Source: Atopsyche davidsoni
Taxonomy: Eukaryota > Arthropoda > Insecta > Trichoptera > Hydrobiosidae
DNA: 64,000 nucleotides
NCBI GenBank assembly: GCA_022113835.1
Contig: JAILWY010000009.1
Span: 5,617,501-5,681,500 of the forward strand
Direction: 5' to 3'
Shown: positions 19,444 through 31,234 of the stretch, piece after piece
Layout: each line of letters starts with the position of its first letter
How positions within the stretch are numbered: the first letter of the stretch is position 1
Notes under the pieces: model-generated
Told to the model about the DNA's origin: nothing
Databases searched by the model: none
What the model saw: the letters and a program-made list of their open reading frames with translations, nothing else
Position numbers and translations under genes: made by a program

Positions 19444-22400
19444 ATGGAGTACCCTCAGGATGGGGGCGGAGGCGAGGGCGGGGGTCCTCTGCACTGGGGC
19501 TACTCGGGGTGGGCGCCGCCCGCGCCGCGGCGACCCTCGAAGCGGGCGCCCTCAGAGAGCGATGACAATGATGATCTCTTCTCCGAGGAATCTGGAAAGG
19601 ACCAGTGAGTTATTATCAATATACTAAATTATTTTTAATGGTACTGGTATTTTTTTTGTAATACTCCATTTCAAAGAGCTCTCGCTACAAGTGAAATAAA
19701 CGTAGTTTCCAAAACCACTTGGTTTTTATTTTACCAAATTATTTTCATAACAAGCTAACAAAATCAACTACTATTAGTGATGTAGTGCAAATACACGTCA
19801 CAAGTATTTAATTATGTAAGAACGGAAGTCGAACCTCGAGCTATTAGTGAAAAATCAGCCGAACTGTTTTGTTTACAAAAGTTTTTTTTTTATTTTGTTC
19901 TTTTCAAAAGCCATTTAAAAATATCACATAAAATTCTCAACGTATTTGTATTAATACCCAAAGTTTAAAAACATAAACTATTTGTGATTTAAAGTGATTG
20001 TTCTGGTATAAATCAGCACAATAAAATGGTTTAAAAAAAAAAACTATACTTGCAGTATGGTTTACCGTGGTTTTTTTTTCTCCAGGTGTACGTCTCCTGG
20101 GGACACGGACTCCTGCCAGATGCTGTCGAGGAAGAAGCGACGGGGAGTGATCGAGAAGAAGCGGCGAGACCGCATCAACACTTCCCTCACCGAGCTGAAG
20201 CGCCTGGTGCCCTCCGCGCTGGAGAAGCAGGGCTCCGCCAAGCTGGAGAAGGCGGAGATCCTGCAGCTCACGGTGGACCACCTGAAGATGCTGCACGCCA
20301 AAGGTAAGCAACACGCTGCAGCCTTTTAAATGTCGTGTTTATGTTTTGCAATCGACACTATTCGTCTTTGAGCCACAATGGTTGAGTAAAACTATTCAGA
20401 ATTAACAGGAAAATTTCACTCAGGTCGAGAATATTCTATTTTTCCGTTTACTATATCACCTCGGTCTTATTGATCTCCTATGCAAATATACTGCCTTCCA
20501 TAAATCTCAATTTTAGCGGTTTGTGGGGGATATACGTATAGTATAACTTCTTTGTTAAATTATGGTTTCGTTGATATACTCTATATTGGTTTTAGTGGAT
20601 TCACAACTCAGCATGAAATTTCATATTATGAAAAATATATTAGAGCATACAGTAAATTACATTGCTCAAATATATTTCTACACAAAGAACAACAGCTCTT
20701 TATGTGATTAGAATTCTCTAAATTACAACAGCGATTATTTAAATAGAAAACGTTGCTAATATCTATAAATTTCAGTGGATAAAAAAACAACTTACATTTT
20801 TAAAACTCTCACGCTTTACAGTTTATCTTTATTGTGATATACTTCGCAGGTAGCAAAATGCTCCAACTTCCTTATCTCAAAAATATAATAGGTAACTGTT
20901 ATGATGCCGTACTGATATTGTGTTGTGAAAAATTGTATACATTCTGCGTACATCTCCGTTAGGTCATGCATTGAATGAAACGGAAATAAAACATGTGCCG
21001 TTTTTTTCGGCTGAATCACCTTCGCTTTCAAAAGAACCATGCAACGGTTTAATTATCTTGCAGTGCTTGATAATGCAATATTACTAATATTACCAAATGC
21101 ACTATCAATAACTCTGTTTTGAGTAACAAAAAAAATATCTCATGATTCAAAGTTTTGATTTTAAAACATCGATCAAAAGTAAATATCTTGTGGTTGTATT
21201 ATAGAGAGTATAAATAATTTTTGACTTTGTTATATTGCGACTCGTTAGTTTTCGCCAGTAATTATCATATGGACAGAATAAAAATTTTCAGTTGGGCCTT
21301 GACTGGGTTGTATCAAATGACATGAGTAACATAATACCTCAGCTTGTATTTGAAATAATTTAAATGCAGTAATGAACTTTGTAGGAAGCAAATGAAAGTA
21401 AACATCCTAAAACAACAGGAAGCAATCCTTTCAATTTCAAAGTCCCACTGACCCTGATTCCCAGGATCCCGCATCAGATGGTGGGCGAAAAAATACCCTT
21501 TGTAAATCCAAACATAACCAGGCATCCCCCGCTGGCTTCAATCTGGAGTGCGGCCAGAGAAAGGCTTCACACACCCTTGCCAAAAGTGGCCAAAAAAAAC
21601 ACGTTTCTCGGCGTCATCGTAAATTCATTTGTAAAAGAGGTAATTCTGCCCCTTTCTCGGAGGTTTTTTTGCTGTCGGATATCCTTCGGGTCTTTACACT
21701 GACAGGAAGCGTGTTATTAGACTTAATTTTTCGATTTAAAACAATTTATCACATTTAATAATTATGTAGAAAAAAGAGCATGTTTTAGATATATCTGATA
21801 TAATGATTCGACAGAAGGTTGTTTTTAATTGAAATTTTTTTTTTAACATTTCCATTTATAATTGATGTATTAAATTAAAACATAAAATTTATAAACGATC
21901 AACAGCGAATAATGATAGAGGTTTCAATACTTAATAAATATTTTCGTAGATTATGGCAGCCGTTTTAATAACAAACATTCAGTTATTGGGTGCTATGCCG
22001 CGAGATTTTGGTTTCAGTACTCGAGAGGCATCTTTAGAAATTTAAATATTAACATAGCTTTCACGTGAATTTCAAATTCCTGATGATAGCTCTGGTATCA
22101 TAACATTGGATCACTAAATGCGCCAAATACCCAAGAACCGAGAAATCGCTACATATATATAATAAATATCAGTATGTCATTCGAGCGCTGGATTTATCAT
22201 CGTATATAATGAATTCGATAATCTGTTTATATTTTTTTGTATATTCAACAAAAACAAAAGTTACCATTAACAGTATCCAAAATTTCAATCTGGTGTTTGA
22301 TTCCCAAGCATTTAGAACTTCACCCATCAAAATAAACCCGATGTTTTTCAAAGAGCCGTAACGGCCAGTTCCTTCTCGAGGACTTCCTGACCCGCACACC

Positions 22401-25400
22401 TGTCGGGATATTCGCATACCTGCGTGGGCGCGCCCCGCGGTGTCAGGTGGTCTCCCATGTGGGCCTCCCATGTGGGCCGCAGCCCTCCGGGAATCGTCAT
22501 AAGCCACCAGCACATCCGTTAATATGCTAATCCCTCAAAACAAAAGTCAAATATATCATATTGAATGCGAAACAATGCACTGAACTTTAAATTAAATTTC
22601 TTAAAATATATTTTTTTGTTTGTTTACAATGATTGTTAAAGCTATGCTCACAATACGGTTTGCGGATATCCGCAGGTTGTGGCGTACGTGGATTTCTCTA
22701 TGTATGAGTTCATTCTAAAATATGTCTGATAAACCCTTTTGCGTGACTTGAAAAGAACAGATAAAACAAAACAAGAGCGTAAACTGAATAAATTCACTGA
22801 GTTTATATAAAATGCGAGAGGAAAGGAATAGTACCTTAGGTATACTTTAAAATACAAATTGTGCAACACTTATGCATAAGTCTAAGGATGGAGTACAATA
22901 ATCATTCCAACATTTGTGTACAAATATAGAGTGCCCCGGGAGCCTTCGGAGACCGTTTGATTTTATAAATAATGCACTGTTCAATGGCGTACAATAAAGG
23001 CAAGAAATTAATTTTGATACTAAGAACCAAAAAACCTACGTTGTGTCATTAACAAGGTATAAACCACATTAGCATGCACCCTTACATAAATTGCTTGCTC
23101 TCATCGCACGCCACTGGTAAAACAAAAATAGTCGACAATAAAATTGTGAGCTTGGATTTTGAGAGAGCAATATTTTTTTATTTTTATTATGTAAAGATCG
23201 TTAATTGTCTAAGCCTAAGCCAAGGGATCAAAACACAAAAAAAAGTCTTAAAAAATATCCCAGTCGAATAACGCCGAGTACAACCTTAATTGCTACTAAT
23301 CGCTTTCGACCTCTTGGTTACCTGCCTCCACCGCTTACAGCTTCTTTGATATCAAATTATGAATTAAAAAGTAGCTCAAAGGACAATAACGTTAGTTTGT
23401 GATATACGCCAAAAGGATGTGCTCACAAAGTTGCAAAGACAAAAATACTAATACTAATAAGTAGCTCAAAGGGCAAAAACGTCAGCATGTGATAAACGCC
23501 AAAAATCACTAAAAATAATTTTGAACCAAACAACCGATTTTGTCCGATGTTAGTCCTAAAAAAGATATAATTAAGTAGAATAAAGGCATTTAGTTCCGTC
23601 GATGACCGTTGTAAGATTTGAGCACTTCCGGCCGGTCACGGGGGCTGCGCAGAACCCCTGGAACGCCACCCTCCTGCGCACGAATCAAACCCGCCAAGGA
23701 CTGCTTCCGGTGCCGAGGATAACCGACCCATGCTGCTTGATCCACCGGAGACAGTAAATGCCACGAACCAAAATGAGAATAATTGACGATCATTAATATA
23801 ATTGCAGCATTTTACTTGTGCTATCAAGTGATATTTTGGATTTTTATTTGTATTTACCTTCGTTGTTGAATAAATAATAATTTTTGATAATAACCATTTG
23901 GTGTTTTATGATTTATTCAAATATCGTCATTTATCACGGCTAAAGACAACAATAAGCACTATCAACCTCTAGTGGGCTTTGTCATTGTTAATTGAATAAG
24001 TCTTCCAACGTTTCGACTCTTGTACTAATGCTCATTGTCAGGAATCATCCTAGCACTAGATTCAAAACGTAAGAGTAACTCAAACAAAGCTTGAAATCAA
24101 TTAATATTAATTTGAACAGTTTGAAACAATCTTACTCAAACTTTTTGGACTATATAACCCATTTATTGAAATGTATAAGAAATTATCAAATTTATTCCAA
24201 AATAGGGTCGTTTTGTGTAACAAATATTCGATGTATTTTGTACTCCATAGATATTTTTAAAGACTTATAAAATAGGCATTTTTGGCAAATAGCATCAATG
24301 TGCTTGAAACTGAACAGGAAACACCTAAAATTAAAGAGATCACACTAAAAAAGATTTAAAGGCAGGGGCTTTATTAATATTCTTTCGCAAATTTGCCATA
24401 GCTACATTATTCGAAGGGAGGTCAATAAGATCAGTGTAGCATAACGGTTCAATCTAATTATTGAGTTTATCCTCTTGTATACCTCAATCAGTGCCAGTTC
24501 TCAAAGGATCTCCTTGGTCCAGTTCCGCCGCCGGACAGGCACCGGTCACGTCTGACCGCGGTCAGGTCTGCGGGGAATTATGAAGAAATGCCGGTAAAAA
24601 TATTTTCCCAAGAGTCTGTTGATCGAGTGATTTTTTATTCCGGCGCTATGGTTGTTAGCTTTTAATCTCCTCGTGCCGCGGCCGGTCTTCATAAAAATTA
24701 GTCAACCGCACTGCAGGCGATTCCAAACGAGTTACAGAGATCTAGACCACTTCGTAGAGTACAAAAAATACATTTAAAAATATAAGCAATTAGCTAGTGA
24801 ATTTGTCGATAATTTAAACAATCACCTTCGCAATCGTTTGCAAGTATAATACCTTGCGGAGCCGTGACGTCATAGTGTTAATGTATCAGGCCATGGCAAC
24901 GCGCAGAACAGACACCATGATTATTTCACTAAAATATCCGCAGGTTTATTAAATATTATTAAATTAATATTTAATAAATCTGCATTTTTACGCTTACAAG
25001 TTTTCTGTGTGTATTTATAGGTAATCGATTCACATATGCAAAATATTTAAGCCTTTTATTTGTCAATCTGAGATAAGCTCGCTCATATAAAAATATATGT
25101 TACGTATATCAGTTTTTTTTATATATATAATAAGCCTTGTGGAGAATCGAACTAATACCCCGATATAAGCAGACTACATCTCCCACACTTTGCATAAATT
25201 CTCATTTAATCCAAACACAAATCAATCTAGCATGGAAAGTAGTATTCAGCCTATTACCTCCGTTTGATTCTCACCAGCTCGTAGGCAGCATATGCCTCGT
25301 ATTGGGCTTTAGGGTTACTTGGTACAGCCAATATCATCCCCTTTCCCACGCGACCAACCCCTCTGGTCATGCTATCGTTTTATCACTCAGCCACCCCCCA

Positions 25401-28400
25401 TTATGAATTGTAAATAAAAGCCCTTTGCGCAAATCCCACTTTCACACGGTACTTTTCAGTCTGACTTTAATGACGTATTATTTCGATTTTAAATGCGAGC
25501 ATTGCCGGCGTGGTGATTAATCAATCTGTTTCTGCAGCTTTACAATTGCAACTATTACAATTAGACACGAAATAATATTTTAAATAACACAAAAAAACGA
25601 TCCTTTTATAAATTTGAAGCAACAAAAATTTTGTAAAAAAATCGTACTTTCTGTGATGAGACGGTAATGTATCTAACAAGTGCGTGTATTGGCTTAATTA
25701 AATAGACTTTAAAAATAATAATATCCAGATCGGATTTAAATGTTTCACTCAGTACTTTGTGTTGTAAAAGTCTAGTATTGCAAGTCACACAATATTTAAT
25801 TGGCATAATAAGTACGTTGTTTCATTTACAGGATGATTGTTAAAAATTCTTACCTAGTAATGCACCTGCCATGTAAGCTTGGAGATGTGGGTTCGAATCC
25901 CACACAAATCACGATGAAATTTTTTAAGAGTTTCTTTAATCAATTTTCATTTAATTTAATTTTCAATCAAATCTGTATAGGCAAAATAGTACTTCACAAA
26001 AAATCAATAATATAAAAATATTGTACCTGAAATTTGATCGCATTAGAAAATATATGCATAGTAAATAATTAAGTTTGTTTTTTTTGGCTGATTGATAATT
26101 TGTGAAATCATACATCCGGTGAGAACGAATTTGCTTTGAAATGGTTTATCACAAGCAGTGAACATCATTACCATGAACTGATAATGATAATAAGGCACAC
26201 GAAAGCCCGAGACCGCAGGTGTCAGCCGCCAGTGCCCCCCTTTAGAGTGGTTCCCACGCCGCGCCCCTGGCCGCTTGCCCCTCGGGGGCTGCCGCCACTG
26301 CCATCGAGCCTGCTCGCCACACCGACTCCTGTTCCGGACTGAATTAATTTGAAGTTCCGTTCAGTCACATTCACATTTATACAACTACAATCATATTCTT
26401 CACCAATGAATAATCAATCAAAAATTTTACTTCATTTAAACAGGGAAAAAATATTTTTGTATACACAGGTCACAATACACTATAAAAAAAATAAAAAAAA
26501 TATTACTAAAATACTTTAAATAATTTTAAAAATTTCTTTATTTTTTCATTTGGTAAATTTACAATAGTTCGTATGAATATGGTTGTAACATGGTGTGTGG
26601 ATTTAGAAAAATTTTACTTCATTTAAACAGGAAAAATATTTTTTTTGTATACACAGGTCACAATACACTAAAAAAAATAATAAAAATATTATTAAAATAC
26701 TAAAAATAATTTTAAAAATTTCTTTATTTTTTTGTTTTGTAAATTTACAATAGTTCGTATGAATATGGTTGTAACATGGTGTGCGGATATCCCCTGATCC
26801 TGCGCGCAAGTTGTGGGTCTTACAATGTGTGGCTAAAGTAGTAGCGTACATGTATATGCGAGTTGTTGAATAAATAAAATATATAATTAAACACTAGATA
26901 AACAAAATATAACAGACAAAACAAGAGGGTAAACTGAGTGAATCAACGTAACGCAAACTGCAAGCCACAAATAGATAAGTCTTTGTCGGTATGTTATTAT
27001 TTCTATATTCACACGTGAAAAGCATCCACCCAGCTATATTTCTAATCTCGCATAAATAAATATACAGTCAGATACAGAATATTCCAAATCAATACACAAT
27101 CAATGCCCCTGCGAGCGACACCGTCTACGCCGCCGCAAGCAACTGGTCGCCCCTTCGGATGGGGAGGAGAACAATAGTCGACGCTGTATTCTAACATAAA
27201 CAATGAGTTCTTTGTGATATTTCCTGATATTCCGGAATCCTTGATCCCTCCTCCGGACTGTCCACATCCACGCCACCCGGACAAGAACATCATTATCTTA
27301 TAATATATTTAATATATATTTTTGCAAAATACTTGCATCGCGCTCGTATCGGGTATTTGTTAGTTCAGTAAAACAAAAACTACTGGTAATCAAGTATTTT
27401 TTTATTGTTGATTATATGAATACAAAATGGAAAATGTTATCCAAATGGTGACCGTTACGCGCTGCTGGCACTCTTCTAATCTGGAACGAAGATTGCTGAT
27501 AACACGCTGACACAAAGCCCTCGATATTGCTGCCATTTCTGACCTGATGTTTTGTTTCAATTCCGTAAGGTTCGTCGGGTTATTCTCATAAACCCTACTT
27601 TTAAGGTATCCCCATACGAAATAGTCAAGAGGGCTAAGGTAGGGGCTCCTGGGAGGCCAGTTGATGTTACCTCTACGTGAAATGACCTCATCAGGGAATA
27701 ATTCGTGAACAGCTTCAATTGATTAATTTGATGTATGTCTTGTTAGAACCACGTTCTTGAGTTGAAACCTTGAAACTCCTGCAACTCTGGGCCCAAAAAT
27801 TTTCGCAGCATATCGCAATATCGGTCCCGATTGCAATAACCCGTTACTTTTTTTGGACACCCTATATACTCGTATATATAATATGGAAATGATTAGTCCA
27901 CACGCTAAACCACTTTAATCGCTATTTTACTTCAATTTGATTTTAGTTTAATAAAAATGTCTGCGTCATTTATTTAATTCAGTTATAAACATAATATCCA
28001 TTGAAAGTATCAGAGAATTTGAAATAAATATTAGTATGAACTCTACTTGCGATCCTGTGTAAGTTGCATATTTTATATTTTGAAGACATTGAAATATTAA
28101 TGATTATACCATTTAATATGTGTGACAGAAAGTAGAAAGAAAAAAAAAAAGCTTTTTTAGTGATATTGCTTCGCCACCCATTTGCCTTGTTGGTTGGCAT
28201 CTTCAAACATAGCAAGATATAAAAAAATGAATGTGCTTAAATATCTTAAATAAAATATTATATCACAATTGCACACGAAATGTAATGCAATAATTGCGAA
28301 ATAAACATTTTTCATGGATTTTTTTTTATCGGAAACACAATTTATCACTTTCGTTGGGAGCTTAAAGCGTGTTGCAGATTCGTCACGCTCGTTTTTACAT

Positions 28401-30429
28401 GGTCTGAAATTTCGAGCTCGCCCCTCCTGCGCCGTGCACTTCCAATCAAGTTCATTCCCCCTGCTCTGATGACGTATGCGTCTCAAAGGAAACTCGGGGG
28501 GTGACTCCGAAGCCGCTCAACCCTGCGCACTGCCATAATATAACTTTCATCATACATAATACACAAAGACACCCATTCAAAATCATAGATCCTATGGTCA
28601 CTATTACTGGGTTTGAAATAATGACTATTTGCGCTCGAGAGGTGCGTCTCGGTCACCACTTTGTTTGGTGCAGAAATTCGATGTGCCATGATAACTATTT
28701 ATGGTGATATCTTGATTATGTTTACATGATCTTGTTATTTAAAGTTCGTTCCTAAACACTGCCTTTATAATTTTACAAAGATGGTGTTATCTCCCTTTCA
28801 AGCTACGCAAGAATTTCTTATCTAAAATAAAAGTCCGTGGACAGCGGTCTCAGTTCGACCTTAAGGGTCTAGGTCGCATAATCGAGTTTTTTTGATCATT
28901 TTCTAGTCCGTTTTGCGAAAAATCGAAAAAATTTAAATGCAAAAAGTTTGATACATCCCTTCTTCCGAATAAAATATATTTTTATTTCTTATAAATTTAC
29001 TATGTGTTTTTCCGATTGAAGTGTAGGAATTTGGAGATTCATCTGGTCCATTTTACAAGAGTCCTAAACATTTAATAATTTATTTTTTTTAATTGAAATT
29101 AAAAGATTAAATATAAACCATGTGCGTCTAATTATTTTAAAAATTAAAAAAAAAAAATCTTTAACAAACTTTGGTTTTGAAAAGTCGTCATTTTATCCAA
29201 TTTTTCAACATCTTCAAGATTTTATTTTACCCTGAAAATGGACGTTAATTAAATAATAAAAAATAGGTAAATATAATTTATAGTTTTTTCAATACTCTGT
29301 AAAAAAATCAACTTTCTATATAGCAAAATAAAGTGACAATTAAATTAATTAAATCTAAGCAAAAAGGACTAGATGTGTACCTAATCAACCCATATATTTT
29401 GTGCTTGTACATTCATTTGAAGTTCCTTATTTGTTTAAACTTATATTGCACTGAGGAATATACTTTTTTCTCCCCCACAATATTAATAAGCTTTCCATTC
29501 ACTTATCGCACCATTATTTTATTTGCTTTATAATATCTAATACCATTAAGATAATATGTATAATAAACCCAGTAAAAGACATTAAACGACTGTGATACTT
29601 GTCCCTAAAAGCCGGACATGCATCTTGGCAATTGCTACATGAAATATCATACAAAGCAAAATTAAAAAGACTTATGTTTACAAAATTATCTTCGTAAAGA
29701 TGTAAATATACATTAAATATAAAAATATAAAAGTTGTATGTGTTAATTTGTGTGTGTGATCATTGTGTGTGTGTCGAAAACGGTCTCGAGATAGATATGT
29801 TGTATTGAGTAAAAATGAAGATAAAGCGGTCTGCACTCAACCATACTAGATTTGTTTTTAAAAAATCTGTATTTACCGTTGTTTTTTTTTTTTCAGGTGT
29901 GGATACTTTCGCGTATGATCCCCAACGCTACGCAATGGACTACCACAGCATTGGCTTCCGGGAATGCGCGTCCGAGGTCGCGCGGTACCTCGTCAGCTGC
30001 GAGGGGCTCGACATTCAGGATCCTCTCAGGCTGCGGTTGATGAGCCACCTGCAGTGCTTTGCAGCCCAGCGAGAGCTGGCCACCAAGTCTTGCGCTGCCC
30101 CTTACCCCTCGGCATACCCTGGTTACGCGCAAGTGGCAGCGGGTGGCGCCCAGCCGTACCCTCACGCCCACGCCCCATTGTCTGCCGCTCCCAACACTCA
30201 CCATGAGCACCACCAGTACACGGAAGCCTCGGCATCGTCTGCGCCTCCTACGGCGCCACCCACTAGTAGCTCGAGTTACGTAACAGCTGGCAGTGGGACA
30301 TATGCGCCGCCTCCTAGCGGAACCAGCTACGCCCCCCCTCCCTACCACCAGCCGCCCCCTCCGCACCATCAGTACTCCCAGGGAAGTTCCAAGCCTTACA
30401 GACCTTGGGGAGCAGAACTGGCCTACTGA
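19444..30429 (+). CDS. Hey: Hey, bHLH-Orange transcriptional repressor
   Basis: Three coding exons, 19444-19604, 20086-20303 and 29897-30429, join in phase (gt/ag at every boundary) to 303 residues. Exon 1 encodes a glycine-rich, then acidic N-terminus (SESDDNDD). Exon 2 holds the whole bHLH (about residues 68-126), with the basic part [17 protein letters not shown]. Its glycine (G74), where Hairy/E(spl) have proline, is the Hey hallmark. Exon 3 gives the linker [11 protein letters not shown], the Orange domain (about 142-185, [13 protein letters not shown]), a long Pro/Ser/Tyr/His-rich tail and the terminal [12 protein letters not shown] with YRPW at 294-297. Hey proteins are nuclear Notch-pathway repressors that bind E-box-type sites as dimers. 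The tail after YRPW differs from the usual TEVGAF-like end. ATG 19444 was chosen because the upstream in-frame extension starts only with GTG. Confidence 0.96.
22618..22860 (+). repeat. gcttacaagg repeat, diverged copy
   Basis: Matching blocks are tttacaatgattgttaaagc, cacaatacggtttgcggata, gcaggttgtggcgtacgtgg and, further on, aaacaagagcgtaaactgaa (compare 26920-26940). The copy shows that the family is at least about 200-240 bases long. Confidence 0.65.
23366..23510 (+). repeat. Local tandem duplication, 90-bp period
   Basis: The block gtagctcaaaggacaataac...cgccaaaa begins at 23371 and again at 23461 (gtagctcaaagggcaaaaac). The second copy is partial. Confidence 0.8.
24003..24047 (-). mobile_element. 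Hammerhead-like fragment, degenerate
   Basis: On the minus strand the order is cctgacaatgag, a loop, then gagtcgaaacgttgg. This follows the same layout (CTGA..., GTC-GAAAC) as the better motifs at 6881 and 37328, but with a changed core. It is likely the remnant of a related retroelement end. Confidence 0.35.
25833..25920 (+). mobile_element. tRNA-derived SINE head or tRNA pseudogene
   Basis: A perfect T-arm is present: stem gtggg/cccac around the loop ttcgaat. It is preceded by cctgccatgtaagcttgg, which resembles a tRNA anticodon arm but pairs only partly and lacks U33. A D-arm cannot be folded confidently. This is therefore a SINE head or tRNA relic inside the Hey intron, not a working tRNA gene. 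Confidence 0.6.
26420..26790 (+). repeat. Tandem duplication, 187-bp unit
   Basis: The block ttttacttcatttaaacagg starts at 26425 and 26612. The shared sequence continues through tgtatacacaggtcacaata and ttacaatagttcgtatgaat to atggttgtaacatggtgtg in both. The duplicated unit includes the start of a gcttacaagg repeat. Confidence 0.9.
26740..26955 (+). repeat. gcttacaagg repeat copy
   Basis: This copy has tcctgcgcgcaagttgtggg, tcttacaatgtgtggctaaa and gtagtagcgtacatgtat, followed by aacaagagggtaaactgagt. It continues from the duplicated block before it. Confidence 0.75.
27413..27860 (-). pseudogene. Mariner-type transposase relic
   Basis: Minus-strand translation gives [20 protein letters not shown] and then [19 protein letters not shown], the region around the third catalytic Asp of Tc1/mariner-type DDE transposases (the D lies in [11 protein letters not shown]). 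Upstream, [12 protein letters not shown] and a TWF*QD segment match the domain before it, but an in-frame stop and at least one frameshift separate the pieces. Only about the C-terminal half is present. It is a dead element in the Hey intron and, on the minus strand, opposite to Hey. Confidence 0.88.
28855..29245 (+). repeat. AT-rich dispersed repeat, copy 1
   Basis: Blocks cataatcgagtttttttgat, tttttccgattgaagtgtag and ttttgaaaagtcgtcatttt are shared with 37405-37745 and, reversed, with 53305-53545. No coding frame or terminal repeat was identified. Confidence 0.85.
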
Positions 30430-31231
30430 CAACAAACTACTGGCTCATTCGGATAGCAGTAATACCAAAAATCTACAATCAAAATAATATTTATCAAAGA
30501 ACAATATATCTACAGGAATAACGTGCCTACCTTTAATAGAATATTAAAATTAAAATATATCTAAAAATATTAAATTTAAATAACCTGGGTTCACTTTTTA
30601 AAAACATATTTTCAAATTTACTGTTGCAACAAAACTACGCTGATTCGACTGACTAACAGCAGAGGCCTCATACACCTCTTCCATTAAATTATACTCAATT
30701 AATAATGGTTTCCTTGTTGTTGCAAAGTGCAATTCTAGGCTGAAATATTTCCATGTCATGTTTAATATTATCATAGGAAAAATCTAAAAAAAATATTTTG
30801 CATTTGGTGTTGGCATTAATATTATTCCTGTCTATAGTAAAACATCATAGATTTTAAAATATCATTATTAAATTAATATAGATACATATCTGGAAGTCTG
30901 CTTGAGCTTTAAAAAATATGTATATAATTGTGATTTAATTTTAAGTAATTTATTAATTATAAGATATAACTTGATAAACAAGGTTGTGTGTACAAAATAA
31001 TGTAAATAGCAAAGTTATCATAATACAAAGTCGCCAACACATGAGTGAAAAAATTTAGTCATATTTTAATAAACATATTTTTGTATTACCAATATTTAAA
31101 AAAAAATTAAACATATAAACTACCTAACTATTCAAACGCACAAAAATTTATACATTTTTAAAATAAAAAGAAAATAATCAAAAAAACTGATAAAAATATG
31201 TTTGTGCCTACTTGTGTGTGAGAGAAATAAA
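30430..31231 (+). other. Hey 3' UTR with poly(A) signal
   Basis: The region after the TGA stop is AT-rich and has no frame. An AATAAA at 31226-31231 in a gagagaaataaaat context is the best poly(A) signal, and another aataaa lies near 31069. The exact end cannot be fixed from sequence alone. Confidence 0.5.
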
Positions 31232-31234
31232 ATA

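Larger units (their letters stand above)
20304..29896 (+). other. Hey intron 2 (9.6 kb)
   Basis: The intron is bounded by aaag|gtaagc and tttttttcag|gtg. It contains several repeats listed separately: a gcttacaagg copy at 22618, a local 90-bp duplication at 23366, a GTTTCGAC-type fragment at 24005, a SINE head at 25833, a 187-bp duplication at 26420, a mariner relic at 27413 and an AT-rich dispersed repeat at 28855. GC-rich patches at 22370-22510, 23610-23780, 24500-24570 and 26200-26340 are unexplained. A reverse CGTGGGAA site lies at 26251-26258. Confidence 0.85.

Noticed and set aside
25860..25915. Functional tRNA gene
   Set aside because: Only the T-arm folds well. The anticodon arm has mismatches, lacks U33, and no D-arm or acceptor stem pairs.
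29893..30435. Long minus-strand frame opposite Hey exon 3 (180 codons)
   Set aside because: Shadow of the GC-rich coding exon on the other strand; the plus-strand frame carries the Orange domain and YRPW.
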